Below, in pieces: positions 51,223 to 60,815 of a stretch of DNA of 64,000 nucleotides. A program made the position numbers and the translations under genes. Origin of the DNA: Actinopolyspora biskrensis (GTDB lineage Bacteria > Actinomycetota > Actinomycetes > Mycobacteriales > Pseudonocardiaceae); contig NZ_JACBYW010000003.1 of the NCBI RefSeq assembly GCF_013408175.1, forward strand, positions 372,001 to 436,000. Direction: 5' to 3'. Under the pieces are notes generated by a model. The model searched no databases. It worked only from the letters and a program-made list of their open reading frames with translations, and had not been told where the DNA came from. Numbering within the stretch: the stretch's first letter is position 1; each line of letters opens with the position of its first letter.

Positions 51223-51834
51223 TCACAGCCAACCGCGTTGCCTGGCCATGTTGGCCGCCTCCGCGCGATTGCGTGCCCCGAGCTTCGCCAGTGCCGTGGA
51301 CACGTAGTTGCGCACCGTACCCTCCGCCAGGCACAGCTCCTCGGCGATGTCGGCGTTCGTCGCCCCCTCGGTCACGGCCCGCAGCAGCTCGCGCTCCCGT
51401 TCGGTGAGCGGATCCCCGCCCTCCCACGCCGTGACGGCCAGTTCGGGCGCCACCACCCGTTCCCCGGCACGCACCCGGCGAATCGCGTCCACGAGATCCC
51501 CTATCGGGGAATCCTTGAGCACGTAGCCGAACACCCCCGCGTCCATCGCACGACGCAGGTACCCGCTCCGCGCGAAGGTGGTCACGATGACCACGCGGAC
51601 CGCGGACCGCTGCTCGTGCAACCGCTGCGCCACGTCGAGCCCGGACCACCCGGGCATCTCGATGTCGGCGAGCAGCACGTGGGGGCCGTGCAGCCGGACC
51701 GCCTCGAGCGCCTCCCCGCCGGTGGTCACCGAGGCCACCACCGAGATGTCCGGTTGCGCGTCGAGCAGTTCCGCGAAGGCGCCGAGCACCATGGTCTGGT
51801 CCTCGGCCAGCACGACGGTGATCTCTCCGCCCAT
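51223..51834 (-). CDS. NarL/LuxR-type response regulator (DesR-like)
   Basis: 203 residues. Receiver with Asp57 (LLADIEMP) and Lys107 (VLKDSP). C-terminal LuxR HTH: PLTERERELLRAVTEGATNA, then DIAEELCLAEGTVRNYVSTA. The ATG overlaps the kinase stop by one base. It probably controls the ABC exporter of its own operon. Confidence 0.93.
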   Translation of the reverse strand: MGGEITVVLAEDQTMVLGAFAELLDAQPDISVVASVTTGGEALEAVRLHGPHVLLADIEMPGWSGLDVAQRLHEQRSAVRVVIVTTFARSGYLRRAMDAGVFGYVLKDSPIGDLVDAIRRVRAGERVVAPELAVTAWEGGDPLTERERELLRAVTEGATNADIAEELCLAEGTVRNYVSTALAKLGARNRAEAANMARQRGWL

Positions 51835-52946
51835 CAGACGGCCACCTCCAGCGGGAGCGTGACGGTCAACGTGGTTCCGGAGGAACTCCTCCTGCGCAGC
51901 TCCCCGCCCACGGCGGTGACCCGCTCCCGGATCCCGGCCATGCCGTTGCCCTCCCGGAACCTCCCGCCCACCCCGTCGTCCGAGATCGTCATCCGCAGTT
52001 CCCCCCGCTCCGCGCGCAGCCCCACGTGACACGTGCGCGCGCCCGAGTGCCGCACCACGTTGGTGACCGCCTCCCGCAGCACCAGCGCCAGCTCGTGCTC
52101 GGTGGAGGCCACCAGCTTCAGACCGCTGTCCCGCTCGACCGTCAACCGCACCCCGGCGCTGGACAGCGCGTCCCGCGCGGACTCCAGCTCACCGTCGACG
52201 GTGGCGTGCCGCCATCCGCCCACCGCCGAACGCACCTCGGACAGGGCGTGCCGCGCGGTGCCCTCGACATCGCCCGCCACTGAGCGCGCCCGCTCCGGAT
52301 CGACCTCGACCAGCTGCCGGACCAGCTGAGCGTGCATGATCACCGCCGTCAACGAGTGCCCGAGCAGATCGTGCAGTTCCCTGGCCATCCGCTCCCGTTC
52401 GGCTACCGTGGCCAGGTGCTCGATACGGGCCAGGCGCAACCGCAGTTCCGTGGCGTCCCGCTCGCGCTCGGCGTGTTCCACCTGGGTGAAACCGATGATC
52501 CAGACGAACAGCACCGAGGGAACCACTCCCCACAGCCGCCACGGCATCGGCACCGTCGACAACGTCGTCAGCGTACCGAGCAGCAGGGTCAGCCCGATGA
52601 ACCAGCGGACGGCCACGCGCCGGGGCTCGGAGATCCCCGCCGTGGCCGCGGTGTAGACGAACAGCACCCCCGCACCGGTGTTGAACGGCACCGTGAGCGC
52701 GCCGAGCACGGTCATCGGCACCATCGAACCCCAGAGCGCACGGTCCGGACGCAGCCACGGGACCAGGTACAGCGGAACGGTGAGCAGCACGATCACGCCG
52801 TAGAGCCCCCACTCCCACCGCTCGGGGGCGGGATCGAACGCGGGCTGGAACGCGGGGATGCCCAGATACACCAGATGAGCCCAGCCGACCCTGCGCCACC
52901 ACCCGCGGTGCCGCGCGCCGGACCCGGTGGTCGATACCGGGGTCAC
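51834..52946 (-). CDS. HisKA_3 sensor histidine kinase (DesK-like)
   Basis: 370 residues. Five to six N-terminal membrane helices up to about residue 155 act as an integral sensor; no extracellular domain is seen. Phosphorylated His192 lies in MARELHDLLGHSLTAVIMHA. The ATPase N-box is LREAVTNVVRHSGA and the G-box DDGVGG. GTG 52946 overlaps the ABC permease stop (GTGA). Likely senses membrane state or a lipid-soluble drug. Confidence 0.92.
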   Translation of the reverse strand: MTPVSTTGSGARHRGWWRRVGWAHLVYLGIPAFQPAFDPAPERWEWGLYGVIVLLTVPLYLVPWLRPDRALWGSMVPMTVLGALTVPFNTGAGVLFVYTAATAGISEPRRVAVRWFIGLTLLLGTLTTLSTVPMPWRLWGVVPSVLFVWIIGFTQVEHAERERDATELRLRLARIEHLATVAERERMARELHDLLGHSLTAVIMHAQLVRQLVEVDPERARSVAGDVEGTARHALSEVRSAVGGWRHATVDGELESARDALSSAGVRLTVERDSGLKLVASTEHELALVLREAVTNVVRHSGARTCHVGLRAERGELRMTISDDGVGGRFREGNGMAGIRERVTAVGGELRRRSSSGTTLTVTLPLEVAV

Positions 52947-53719
52947 AGCCGGGCGTACCTGTACGACAGCCCGGCCGCCGTCGCCGCCACCGCGGTCGAA
53001 CCGAGCAGCACCGCGACGTGCCCGAACACCTGCCCACCGTCCAGCTGGGCGAGCGCGAGCCGGGCGAGGTGGTGCGTGGGCAGCAGGATCGCGACGTCGG
53101 CGAAGAAATCCGGCAGCATCCGCAGCGGCATCCACAGCCCGGAGAACACGGCGGCGGGCATCAGCACCGCGTTCAGCACGGCCGCCGCGGCGTTCGCCCT
53201 GAGCCGGAACCCCACCGCGACCCCGAACAGCGCGAACGGCACGGACCCCACCAGCAGCACACCGAGAACGCGCAGCAGCTCGGCAGGCGAGGCGCTGAGC
53301 GAACCGGTGAGGGCGGCGGTAACGGTCATCGCCACCAGCACGCCCACCGCGTAGGGCAGCGCGGCCGCGATCTTGGCGAGCAGCGTCACGCCGACCGGAA
53401 CGGCCGATACCCGCTTGGCGCGCAGCCAGCCGAGCTCGCGGTCCTGGGCCACGCCCACACCGGGGTTCATCAGGGTCACCGACAGCACCCCGAAAGTGCC
53501 GAACGTGGCCAGCATCCGGGTGCCCGCGGGTATCGCCCCGGCGTCGTAACCGCCGAAGATCGAGACGAACAGCGCGAAGAACCCGACCGGCATGAGCACG
53601 GAGAACAACAGCGCCGTCGGCTCCCGGAGGATCGAACGCAGCTCGTCGGCGATCTCCACGCGCAGCACCGCACCGAGGAGGACGCGGTTCCGCGCGGAAA
53701 CACCGGTCATCCCGCTCAC
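52943..53719 (-). CDS. ABC-2 type transporter permease
   Basis: 258 residues with six helices. Segments include LLFSVLMPVGFFALFVSIFG and GVLVAMTVTAALTGSLSASP; FSGLWMPLRMLPDFFADVAI, LLPTHHLARLAL is the ABC-2 signature. Works with the ATPase whose stop codon overlaps its GTG start by four bases. Likely exports a drug or lipid. Confidence 0.9.
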   Translation of the reverse strand: MSGMTGVSARNRVLLGAVLRVEIADELRSILREPTALLFSVLMPVGFFALFVSIFGGYDAGAIPAGTRMLATFGTFGVLSVTLMNPGVGVAQDRELGWLRAKRVSAVPVGVTLLAKIAAALPYAVGVLVAMTVTAALTGSLSASPAELLRVLGVLLVGSVPFALFGVAVGFRLRANAAAAVLNAVLMPAAVFSGLWMPLRMLPDFFADVAILLPTHHLARLALAQLDGGQVFGHVAVLLGSTAVAATAAGLSYRYARL

Positions 53720-54639
53720 AGTGCCACCTCCGGCTCCTCGGTGCCGTTTCCCGGAGCGGCGGCGTCGGTCAGCGCCACCACCGACTCCTCGAGCCCGGCG
53801 CCTTCGACCCGCAGATCACTCACCCCCGGGTCCGCGTCCAGCAGCTCGCGCAGCAGCGCCTCCGGAGCCCGGGTGCCCAGCCGTACCGTCGTCCCGCGCA
53901 TCTCGACGGAGATCACCCCGGGAAGCCGGTTCAGCCCGGAGCGGGACAGGCTCGTCCGTGCCGTGACGGTGCGGTCGGGCAACCGGTTCGCCAGTGCCCC
54001 GGGGGGCTCGTCGGCCAGCACCGCTCCGTGGTCGACGACCACGATCCGGTCGGCCACCGCGGCCGCCTCCTCGATCAGGTGCGTGGTCACCAGCACCCCG
54101 GTCCCCTCCGCACGGCGCCGCTCCACGACCCGCCGGAAGTGCCTGCGCGCGGACACGTCCAGGCCGGCCGTCGGCTCGTCCAGGATCAGCAGCGCCGGTT
54201 CGTTGACCAGGGCCATCGCCAACCGGACACGCTGCTGCTGCCCACCCGAGAGTTCGGCGGCTCCCCTGCCCGCGAGTTCGCCCAGCCCGAGCTCGGCGAG
54301 CACCGGCCCGGCGGTCGCGGCCGGGCGACCGCAGCGCACGGCGGCCCCGGTCACCAGCTCCCGCACTTTGAGCGCCTTCGGCAGGCCGAAGGACTGCTGC
54401 ACCACCCCCAGATGCCGCCGGACGGCGGCCCGCCGCGGGTCTCCCCCGGCCGTTCGCAGCGCTCCGTGCCGGGCCGACAGCAGCCCGGTCGCGAGATTCA
54501 CCAAGGTGGTCTTGCCGGCTCCGTTCGCCCCGAGCAGCGCCACGCACTCCCCCGCGTCGACCCGCAGGTCCACTCCCCGCAGCGCATCCGTGCTCCCGTA
54601 CCGGAACCACACGTCCCGCGCGTCCAACACAGTCCTCAT
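53716..54639 (-). CDS. ABC transporter ATP-binding protein
   Basis: 307 residues. Walker A GANGAGKT (37-44), signature ELSGGQQQRVRLAMALV, Walker B LLILDEPTAGLD, switch THLIEE. A C-terminal extension of about 80 residues is typical of DrrA-like exporters. ATG 54639 follows GGGAGGGG. First gene of a four-gene operon: ATPase, permease, kinase, regulator, each overlapping the next. Confidence 0.94.
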   Translation of the reverse strand: MRTVLDARDVWFRYGSTDALRGVDLRVDAGECVALLGANGAGKTTLVNLATGLLSARHGALRTAGGDPRRAAVRRHLGVVQQSFGLPKALKVRELVTGAAVRCGRPAATAGPVLAELGLGELAGRGAAELSGGQQQRVRLAMALVNEPALLILDEPTAGLDVSARRHFRRVVERRRAEGTGVLVTTHLIEEAAAVADRIVVVDHGAVLADEPPGALANRLPDRTVTARTSLSRSGLNRLPGVISVEMRGTTVRLGTRAPEALLRELLDADPGVSDLRVEGAGLEESVVALTDAAAPGNGTEEPEVAL

Positions 54640-54792
54640 CGGCCCCTCCCGTCCGCTCGCCCTCCACGATCGCGCCTGCCGCCCACCGAGCGGTAGTGAA
54701 GTGGCGTCATCTTTCGCGGATGACAAAAGTCAGTCCGGACGGGATCCGCCCGTGGAACGAAAACGCCCCGGGAGGACGGCGGATTCTCGGGG

Positions 54793-56234
54793 TCCTTGCA
54801 ACACCTGATGGCCTATGTGGTTGTTAGTAGATCATGCAGGCGCTCGGCTGGAGATCTCCAGCCGAGCGTTTTGCGTGGTCGTCCGTTGAGTTGCTGGGCG
54901 ACGTGTTCGAGGTCTTCGGCGCTGTGGACGGACAGGTCGGTGCCCTTGGGGAAGTACTGGCGCAGCAGGCCGTTGGTGTTCTCGTTGCTGCCGCGCTGCC
55001 AGGGTGAGTGCGGGTCGCAGAAGTAGACCGGCACCCTGGTCGCCACGGTGAACTGCTTGTGGGCGGCCATCTCACAGCCCTGGTCCCAGGTCAGCGAGCC
55101 ACGCAGGTGTTCGGGCAGGGTCGCGATCAGGGGGACCAGGACGTCGCGGACCTCCTCGGCGGTGTGTCCGCCGGGCAGGTGTCCGAGCATCACATACCGG
55201 GTGGTGCGTTCGACCAAGGTCACGATCGCGGACTGCGACCCGGTGCCGACGATCAGGTCGCCCTCCCAGTGCCCTGGCACGGCCCGGTCGGCGACCTCGG
55301 GGGGCCGGTCGGAGATCATCACCATCTCGTCGACGAAGCGAGGCGTGCGCTGATCAGGCTGGTGATGTGGCTTGCGGCGGGTGCGTCCAGTGCGCAGCGC
55401 GTCGGCGACCTCGCGTCGTAGCCCGCCGCGAGCCTGAACGTAGATCGCCTGGTAGATCGTCTCCGTGCTCACCCGCATGCTCTCGTCATCGGGAAACTCC
55501 TCCACCAGAGCGTGACAGATCTGCTCCGGAGACCACCGTTGCTGCAGCTTGCCAGCGACGTAGTCACGCAAGGACCCGTCCTGAGCGAGCTTGGCCGTCT
55601 TCGGGCGGGCGCGACTGCCTGCCCATGCCCGCTGCGCCGCGTGCGGCCGGTAGACCCCGTCGAACGAACGGGCGTCGATCTCGCGCTTGACCGTCGATGC
55701 CGACCGGCCCAGTGCTCGCCCGATCGCCCGCAGCGAAGCGTCCTGACGGAGTAGGTCGGCGATCATCTCCCGCTCCGTCACCGTAAGGAAACGGGGGTGC
55801 AGGTCAGCCTCAACCGCGGCCAGCGACGGTGCTGACGAGGCGGCGACAATGGTGGTCACACCGATCTTGTAGTCGATCCGACGGCCATCGTCATGGATCC
55901 GCACGTGCCCTTGCTTGCGCCAGCCCCGATCCCAGTCCTGCGCGGTGCGCAGGTGAACACCCACCCGCGAGGCAGCAGCCCGCCGCGGCACGCCCGCCAC
56001 ACGAAGACGCTCGTACTCCAGACGCCCCGGATGCCTGGCAGGACCGACCTTTCCCCGCCCTGAGATGCCAGCCTTACGCGCCCACCCGTAGGCCGTATTC
56101 CGGTTCACTCCCACCACACGGGCAGCCGCCAGAACGTTGCCCGACTCCCGCCCCAACGCCTCGAAGAACCGAGCCTTCAACTCTCCGGAAACCACGATCC
56201 CCGCAACTCCCTGAATCCCAGAGTGTTGCAGGGA
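54793..56234 (-). mobile_element. IS30-family insertion sequence, complete
   Basis: About 1,442 bp. The ends are inverted repeats: TCCTTGCAACACCTGA (54793-54808) and, on the other strand, TCCCTGCAACACTCTG (56219-56234), matching at 12 of 16 positions. One transposase gene fills the element. No clear target duplication is seen (IS30 types make only 2-3 bp). It sits in the gap between the putP and ABC operons and breaks neither. Confidence 0.85.
54813..56195 (-). CDS. IS30-family transposase
   Basis: 460 residues, apparently intact. N-terminal HTH region followed by LTVTEREMIADLLRQDASLR, AIGRALGRSASTVKREIDAR. Catalytic DDE triad: Asp313 (EGDLIVG), Asp371 (TWDQGCEM), Glu405 (NENTNGLLRQYFPKGTD). 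Longer than classic IS30 proteins because of an extra N-terminal HTH. No frameshift, so the element may be active. Confidence 0.95.
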   Translation of the reverse strand: MVSGELKARFFEALGRESGNVLAAARVVGVNRNTAYGWARKAGISGRGKVGPARHPGRLEYERLRVAGVPRRAAASRVGVHLRTAQDWDRGWRKQGHVRIHDDGRRIDYKIGVTTIVAASSAPSLAAVEADLHPRFLTVTEREMIADLLRQDASLRAIGRALGRSASTVKREIDARSFDGVYRPHAAQRAWAGSRARPKTAKLAQDGSLRDYVAGKLQQRWSPEQICHALVEEFPDDESMRVSTETIYQAIYVQARGGLRREVADALRTGRTRRKPHHQPDQRTPRFVDEMVMISDRPPEVADRAVPGHWEGDLIVGTGSQSAIVTLVERTTRYVMLGHLPGGHTAEEVRDVLVPLIATLPEHLRGSLTWDQGCEMAAHKQFTVATRVPVYFCDPHSPWQRGSNENTNGLLRQYFPKGTDLSVHSAEDLEHVAQQLNGRPRKTLGWRSPAERLHDLLTTT

Positions 56235-56332
56235 TCGCTAGAACCCGCCGACGGTGTGCGGGGCACGTCGTCCTCCCGGGGCGGACACGGACCGGCTCGA
56301 GGACCCCCTGCGGAGTGATCCGCAGCGATACC

Positions 56333-57850
56333 TCAGGCCTCAGCGGCAGCGCGCTCCTCGACGGGATCGGTCATGGATCCGGACCAGAGCCGCTCGGGGC
56401 GCTTGCCGAGCCCGTTGAACACCACGACGGCCAGCAGCGCCACGGCCCAGCCGGGGATCATCGCGTAGACGCCCGTGCCGTTGAGCGCGTCCACGTTCTG
56501 CCACACCACGACGGTGACCGCACCGCCGACGATGCCGCCGAGCGCTCCGGTCCAGGTCATGCGCGACCAGAACAGCGAAAGCAGAATCACCGGGCCGAAA
56601 GCGGAGCCGAAGCCCGCCCACGCGTAGGACACGATGTCCAGCACAGCACCGCCGCCGAGCGCGATCACGTAGGCGACTATCGCCACCACGATCACGGCGC
56701 CCCGCCCGACCCACACGAGGGCGCGCTCCGAGGCGGCCCTGTTGACGAAGGCGCGGTAGAAGTCCTCGGTCAACGCCGTGGAGGCGACCAGCAGCTGACT
56801 GTCGGCCGAGGACATGATCGCGGCCAGCACCGCGGCCAGCAGGACACCGGCGATCCAGGGGTTCAGCAGCTGCTGTGCCAGCGCGATGAACACCCGCTCC
56901 GGGTTGTCCAGCGGCTGGTCGAGCAGACCGATGCCGACCAGACCGACCAGCGAGGTCCCGGCGAGGGTCACCAGCACCCAGCCGGTGCTGATCCGGCGGG
57001 CGACGGGAATGTGGTGCACGCTGCGGATTCCCATGAACCGGGCGAGAATGTGCGGCTGACCGAAGTAACCCGGTCCCCAGGCCAGCAGGGACACGATCGA
57101 GATGAACCCGAGCTCGCTGCCGCTCGACCAGCTCCCGTCGGAGAAGCTCGCCTCCTGACCTATGTCCAGCAGCGCCGGGGAGTGCTCGGTCAGCGTGCTG
57201 CCCAGCCCGCCGAATCCACCGAGCAGGACGATCCCCACCATCGGCAGCACCAGCAGCGCCAGGAACATCAGCGTTCCCTGCACCACGTCGGTGAAGCTCA
57301 CCGCGAGGAACCCGCCGAGGAAGGCGTACAGCACGATCACCGCCACGGACACGCTGATCGCCAGCCTCGAGTCCACGCCGAACAAGTCCTCGAACAGCAC
57401 GCCGCCCGCGACGAGACCGCTGGCGACGTACACGGTGAAGAACACCACGATCACCAGGGCGGAGACCATGCGCAGCGCCCGGCTCCGGTCCTCGAACCGC
57501 GACTCCAGGTAGGCGGACAGGCTCACCGCGTTGCTCGCCCGCTCGGTGTAGGTGCGCAGCCGTGGAGCGATGAACAGCCAGTTGAGATACGTGCCGAGGG
57601 CCAGCCCCACCGCGATCCAGGTGGCCCCCACTCCCTGGGCGTAGACCGCTCCGGGCAGGCCGAGCAGCAACCACCCGGACATGTCGCTGGCCTGCGCCGA
57701 GAGTGCCGCCGTCGGCGCGTTCAGGCGGCGGCCGCCGAGTGCGAAGTCCGCGAGGGTGTTGGTTCGTCGGTACACCCACACCCCGATCACGATCATGACG
57801 ACCAGATACGCGGCGAAGGTCGTCAGTACCGATGGGCTGATTTCAAACAC
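56333..57850 (-). CDS. putP: Sodium/proline symporter PutP
   Basis: 505 residues with about thirteen helices. FALGGRRLNAPTAALSAQAS, DMSGWLLLGLPGAVYAQGVG is the PutP substrate/sodium site, and LAWGPGYFGQPHILARFMGI is diagnostic for proline symporters. Imports proline with sodium, as a nutrient or osmoprotectant. GTG 57850 has AAGGAG six bases upstream. Monocistronic; the IS30 element lies just beyond its end. Confidence 0.93.
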   Translation of the reverse strand: MFEISPSVLTTFAAYLVVMIVIGVWVYRRTNTLADFALGGRRLNAPTAALSAQASDMSGWLLLGLPGAVYAQGVGATWIAVGLALGTYLNWLFIAPRLRTYTERASNAVSLSAYLESRFEDRSRALRMVSALVIVVFFTVYVASGLVAGGVLFEDLFGVDSRLAISVSVAVIVLYAFLGGFLAVSFTDVVQGTLMFLALLVLPMVGIVLLGGFGGLGSTLTEHSPALLDIGQEASFSDGSWSSGSELGFISIVSLLAWGPGYFGQPHILARFMGIRSVHHIPVARRISTGWVLVTLAGTSLVGLVGIGLLDQPLDNPERVFIALAQQLLNPWIAGVLLAAVLAAIMSSADSQLLVASTALTEDFYRAFVNRAASERALVWVGRGAVIVVAIVAYVIALGGGAVLDIVSYAWAGFGSAFGPVILLSLFWSRMTWTGALGGIVGGAVTVVVWQNVDALNGTGVYAMIPGWAVALLAVVVFNGLGKRPERLWSGSMTDPVEERAAAEA

Positions 57851-58294
57851 TGCTACTCCTTCAGCCGAGATGGCACATGCACTCCCGACGAGGCGGACTG
57901 CTGGGTCGACGTTCGCGTCTCGAGGCCAACACGTGTATTCGCGGTAAGTGTGCGATGGATAGTAGGTGACCTCACCCACGCCGTATTCATGTGATCCTAC
58001 ACGAGTTGTCCTGCGCTCTTGTCCGTTCGGACAACGAGGAGGCCCGTCGGGACGGCCGAACGCCGCAATCCGCTGCGCCACGCGGATTCATTCGCAATCC
58101 GTATTCGAACCCGCACGATGTGCGCCCGAAATCAGCCGCGGCAGCACTTCTCGCGCACCGCGCGATCGTCGATTTCTTCCGGACCGACTCGGGGAGGCTG
58201 CGGATCCCCGAATGGGCGTGCCGAGATCCGCGTTCCGGAATCGAGTGTCCCGCCACCCGCACCGCGGTTGCCCTGCGCGGGTGGCGGTGCTCCG
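57851..58294. other. 444-bp region upstream of putP and downstream of the XRE gene
   Basis: No gene is supported. It contains the putP promoter (leftward) and the palindrome at 58019-58034. Confidence 0.45.
58019..58034. promoter_or_regulatory. Palindrome upstream of putP
   Basis: TTGTCCG-TT-CGGACAA, perfect, 168 bp before the putP start. It could be an operator for a distant regulator or a terminator for the XRE gene, whose stop is at 58295. Confidence 0.4.
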
Positions 58295-59101
58295 CTACGA
58301 GCCGTCCCGTCCGGGCAGCCGGGCGAAGACCTCGGCGGCCGGGGAACCGGGGTCGGCCGTGACGAGGACGAGCTGCTGGTCGTCCTCCTCGATCGGCAGC
58401 ACGTCGCAGTTGACGCGGAGCCGCCCGAGTTCGGGGTGGGCGAGGACCTTGCGCCGGTGTCCGGGAGCGTGGACCGGGTGGGTGCCCCAGAGCTCGCGGA
58501 ACTCGTCGCTGCTCGCGAACAGCTCCGCCAGCAGTCGCGAGAGCGGTTCGTCGTCCGGGTACCGCGCACTCGCGGCACGCAGCCGTGCCGCCGCTATGGG
58601 GCCGAACGCCTCCGTCTCGGAGTTCTCGTCGGGCCCGATCCGCAGGAAGTGGCGCCGGGCGAGGTTCGGCTCGTCCCGCAGGCCTTCGAGCAGGGCCTCC
58701 GCCAGGGGGTTCCAGGCGATGGCGCTGTAGGTGGCGTCGGTGACGAGGGCAGCCGTGCCCGGGATCCGGTGCAGCATCGCGGTCACGTGGGGGCGAACCC
58801 GGCGCACCGGCCCGGTGAGTGGTGTCGCGCCCGCACCTGCCAGTCGGAAGAGATGCGTTCGCTCCGCCCACGAGAGGTGCAGAGCTTCGGCGAGCGTGCC
58901 CAGGATGCGCGACGAGGGACGCGGTCCGCGCGCCTGCTCCAGTCGGGTGTAGTAGTCGACGGACATGTGGGCGAGCCGGGCTACCTCGTCACGGCGCAGC
59001 CCCGGTGTGCGCCTGCGTTGCCCGGCGGGCACACCGACGTCGGCCGGAGTGAGGCGATCCCGCCTGGTGCGCAGGAAGTCCGCGAGTTCCGTACGTGGCA
59101 T
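58295..59101 (-). CDS. XRE-family regulator with MmyB-like ligand domain
   Basis: 268 residues from ATG 59101, behind GGAGGCG. HTH: TPGLRRDEVARLAHMSVDYY, TRLEQARGPRPS. The C-terminal MmyB-like (PAS-type) domain has YSAIAWNPLAEALLEG and GTHPVHAPGHRRKVLAHPEL, GRLRVNCDVLPIEEDDQQLV. This family controls nearby reductases/SDR genes and may bind a fatty acid. Divergent from the SDR gene, the likely target. Confidence 0.92.
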   Translation of the reverse strand: MPRTELADFLRTRRDRLTPADVGVPAGQRRRTPGLRRDEVARLAHMSVDYYTRLEQARGPRPSSRILGTLAEALHLSWAERTHLFRLAGAGATPLTGPVRRVRPHVTAMLHRIPGTAALVTDATYSAIAWNPLAEALLEGLRDEPNLARRHFLRIGPDENSETEAFGPIAAARLRAASARYPDDEPLSRLLAELFASSDEFRELWGTHPVHAPGHRRKVLAHPELGRLRVNCDVLPIEEDDQQLVLVTADPGSPAAEVFARLPGRDGS

Positions 59102-59178
59102 GTCGCCTCCTGTCCACACTCGTGAGGGGGATCGTCCGTACCTGGTCGGACCGACGGGTGGCTGGAACCGTCAGGGGC

Positions 59179-59895
59179 GTGAAGCATTCGACAGCTCTGG
59201 TCACCGGTGCCAACAAGGGTATCGGCAAGGAAATCGCCCGGCTGCTCATCGCCGCCGGGATGACGGTGCACGTCGGTTCCCGCGACACCGAGCGCGGTCG
59301 GCGAGCCGTCGAGGAGCTCGGCGGTGACGCCCGGCTCGTGCGACTGGACGTCACCGACTCCGCCTGCATCGCCGAAGCCGCCGGAACGGTCAGCACGCTG
59401 GACGTCCTGGTCAACAACGCCGGGCTCTCGGACTCCTTCGCGGAGGCCCCCGATTCCGGGGCGGAGGAGTTCCGGCGCGTCCACGAGACCAACGTGTTCG
59501 GCGTGCTGGAGGTCACCAACGCCTTCCTGCCGGCGCTGCGGCGCTCGGACCACCCGCGCGTCGTCAACGTCTCCAGCGGCACCGGGTCGCTGACGTGGAG
59601 CACGAACACCAACCCCCGGTTCGCGACCGGAGGAGGCGGTGCCGCCGCCTACCGCACGTCGAAGGCCGCGCTCAACGCGCTGACCGTTCTCCACGCGCAG
59701 AGCCTCTCCGGGGAGGGCTTCAAGGTGAACGCGCTCGCTCCCGGGCTGCGGGCCACCGAGCTCAACGACAGGGCGGCGAGCGACGGCGGGGATCCGGCCG
59801 AGGCGGCCGAGCAGGCGGTCCGGCTGGCGCTGCTGGACGACGACGGCCCCAGCGGCGAGTTCTTCTCCTGGGACGGGACGACGGTGCCGTGGTGA
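59179..59895 (+). CDS. Short-chain dehydrogenase/reductase
   Basis: 238 residues. TGANKGIG binds NADP(H); NNAG follows; the catalytic residues are in VNVSSGTGSL and YRTSK. GTG 59179 gives VKHSTALVTGANKGIG, with only weak GGGG upstream; earlier in-frame GTGs exist. The typical partner of MmyB-like XRE regulators in actinomycetes. Substrate unknown. Confidence 0.88.
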   Translation: MKHSTALVTGANKGIGKEIARLLIAAGMTVHVGSRDTERGRRAVEELGGDARLVRLDVTDSACIAEAAGTVSTLDVLVNNAGLSDSFAEAPDSGAEEFRRVHETNVFGVLEVTNAFLPALRRSDHPRVVNVSSGTGSLTWSTNTNPRFATGGGGAAAYRTSKAALNALTVLHAQSLSGEGFKVNALAPGLRATELNDRAASDGGDPAEAAEQAVRLALLDDDGPSGEFFSWDGTTVPW

Positions 59896-59982
59896 GCGAA
59901 CGTCCGGCCGTTCGCGCACTCCCGGCGGAGATCCGCGATCAAGCGTTCACCGGCCGCGGGTGCGGCGGATAGGCTCCCGAAC

Positions 59983-60768
59983 GTGCGACACCACACGATC
60001 CGAGGCGCTGAGCTGGCCACCCGGCAGTCGGGCAACGGCGACCGTGAACTCGTGTTCGTTCACGGCTTCCAGAACGACCACACGGGATGGCGTCCGCTGG
60101 AGGAACGGCTCGACGGGGACAAGTACCGGTCCACGTTCTTCGACCTGGCAGGCTGCGGCGCGAGCGGGGGAGCCGAGACGTGGCGGCGTTGCACGATCGA
60201 CGAGTACGGCGCCGACCTGACGGGCCTGTGCGCGGAGCTCGACATCGACCGGCCGGTCGTGGTCGGGCACAGTCTCGGCGGCGCGATCGCGCTGCGGGCC
60301 GTGCTCGATCACCCGGACCGGTTCGCCGGGCTCGTGCTCGTGGCTCCCGCGTCGACCACCGGGCTCGACTTCCTGCCCGACGAGGCGAGTTTCGACGCGC
60401 TCGCCCACCCGACGCGGGACCAGCAGCGCGCGTTCGCTCGCGCGGCGTTCCGCCGGCCCCCGTCCGCGGAGTACCTGGAGGAACTCATGGGGGCGGTCGA
60501 GTCGGCGTCACCGGAGCACATCGAGGGCTCGGCCCGCGCGATGCGGAACTTCACCCCCCGATCGGAGCTCGCCGCCGTCGACGTACCCACGCTGCTCGTC
60601 TGCGGTGATCGCGACCGGCACGTCCCGCTGCGCAACCACCTGGACACCCAGCGGGCCATTCCGCGGTGCGGTCTGCAGGTGTACTTCGACATCGGGCACG
60701 TGCCGTTCGTCGAGGCTCCCGACAGCTGTGCCGCCGACATCGAGCGGTTCCTCGCCACGATCGCGTGA
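59983..60768 (+). CDS. Alpha/beta hydrolase
   Basis: 261 residues. VFVHGFQNDHTGW carries the oxyanion hole; the nucleophile Ser is in VVGHSLGGAIALRA; the acid Asp in LLVCGDRDRHVP; the His in DIGHVPFVEAPD. Esterase, lactonase or C-C hydrolase; substrate unknown. GTG 59983 lies seven bases after TAGGCT, so translation is probably leaderless. Confidence 0.9.
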   Translation: MRHHTIRGAELATRQSGNGDRELVFVHGFQNDHTGWRPLEERLDGDKYRSTFFDLAGCGASGGAETWRRCTIDEYGADLTGLCAELDIDRPVVVGHSLGGAIALRAVLDHPDRFAGLVLVAPASTTGLDFLPDEASFDALAHPTRDQQRAFARAAFRRPPSAEYLEELMGAVESASPEHIEGSARAMRNFTPRSELAAVDVPTLLVCGDRDRHVPLRNHLDTQRAIPRCGLQVYFDIGHVPFVEAPDSCAADIERFLATIA

Positions 60769-60789
60769 GCGGCGCCGGGACTGGACTCG

Positions 60790-60809
60790 GTAGCACATTG
60801 CGCTACAAT
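60790..60809 (+). promoter_or_regulatory. Promoter-operator of the toxin-antitoxin pair
   Basis: GTAGC-N7-GCTAC (60790-60806) overlaps the -10 TACAAT (60804-60809). The start codon follows six bases later, so the transcript is probably leaderless and the palindrome would block it when bound by the antitoxin complex. Confidence 0.6.
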
Positions 60810-60815
60810 CGGAGC

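Noticed and set aside
54813-56195. IS30 element disrupting an operon
   Set aside because: Both flanking operons have complete first or last genes; the element is in intergenic DNA.
55829-57994. 721-codon plus-strand frame
   Set aside because: Antisense to the IS30 transposase start and putP; Gln/His/Arg-rich shadow.
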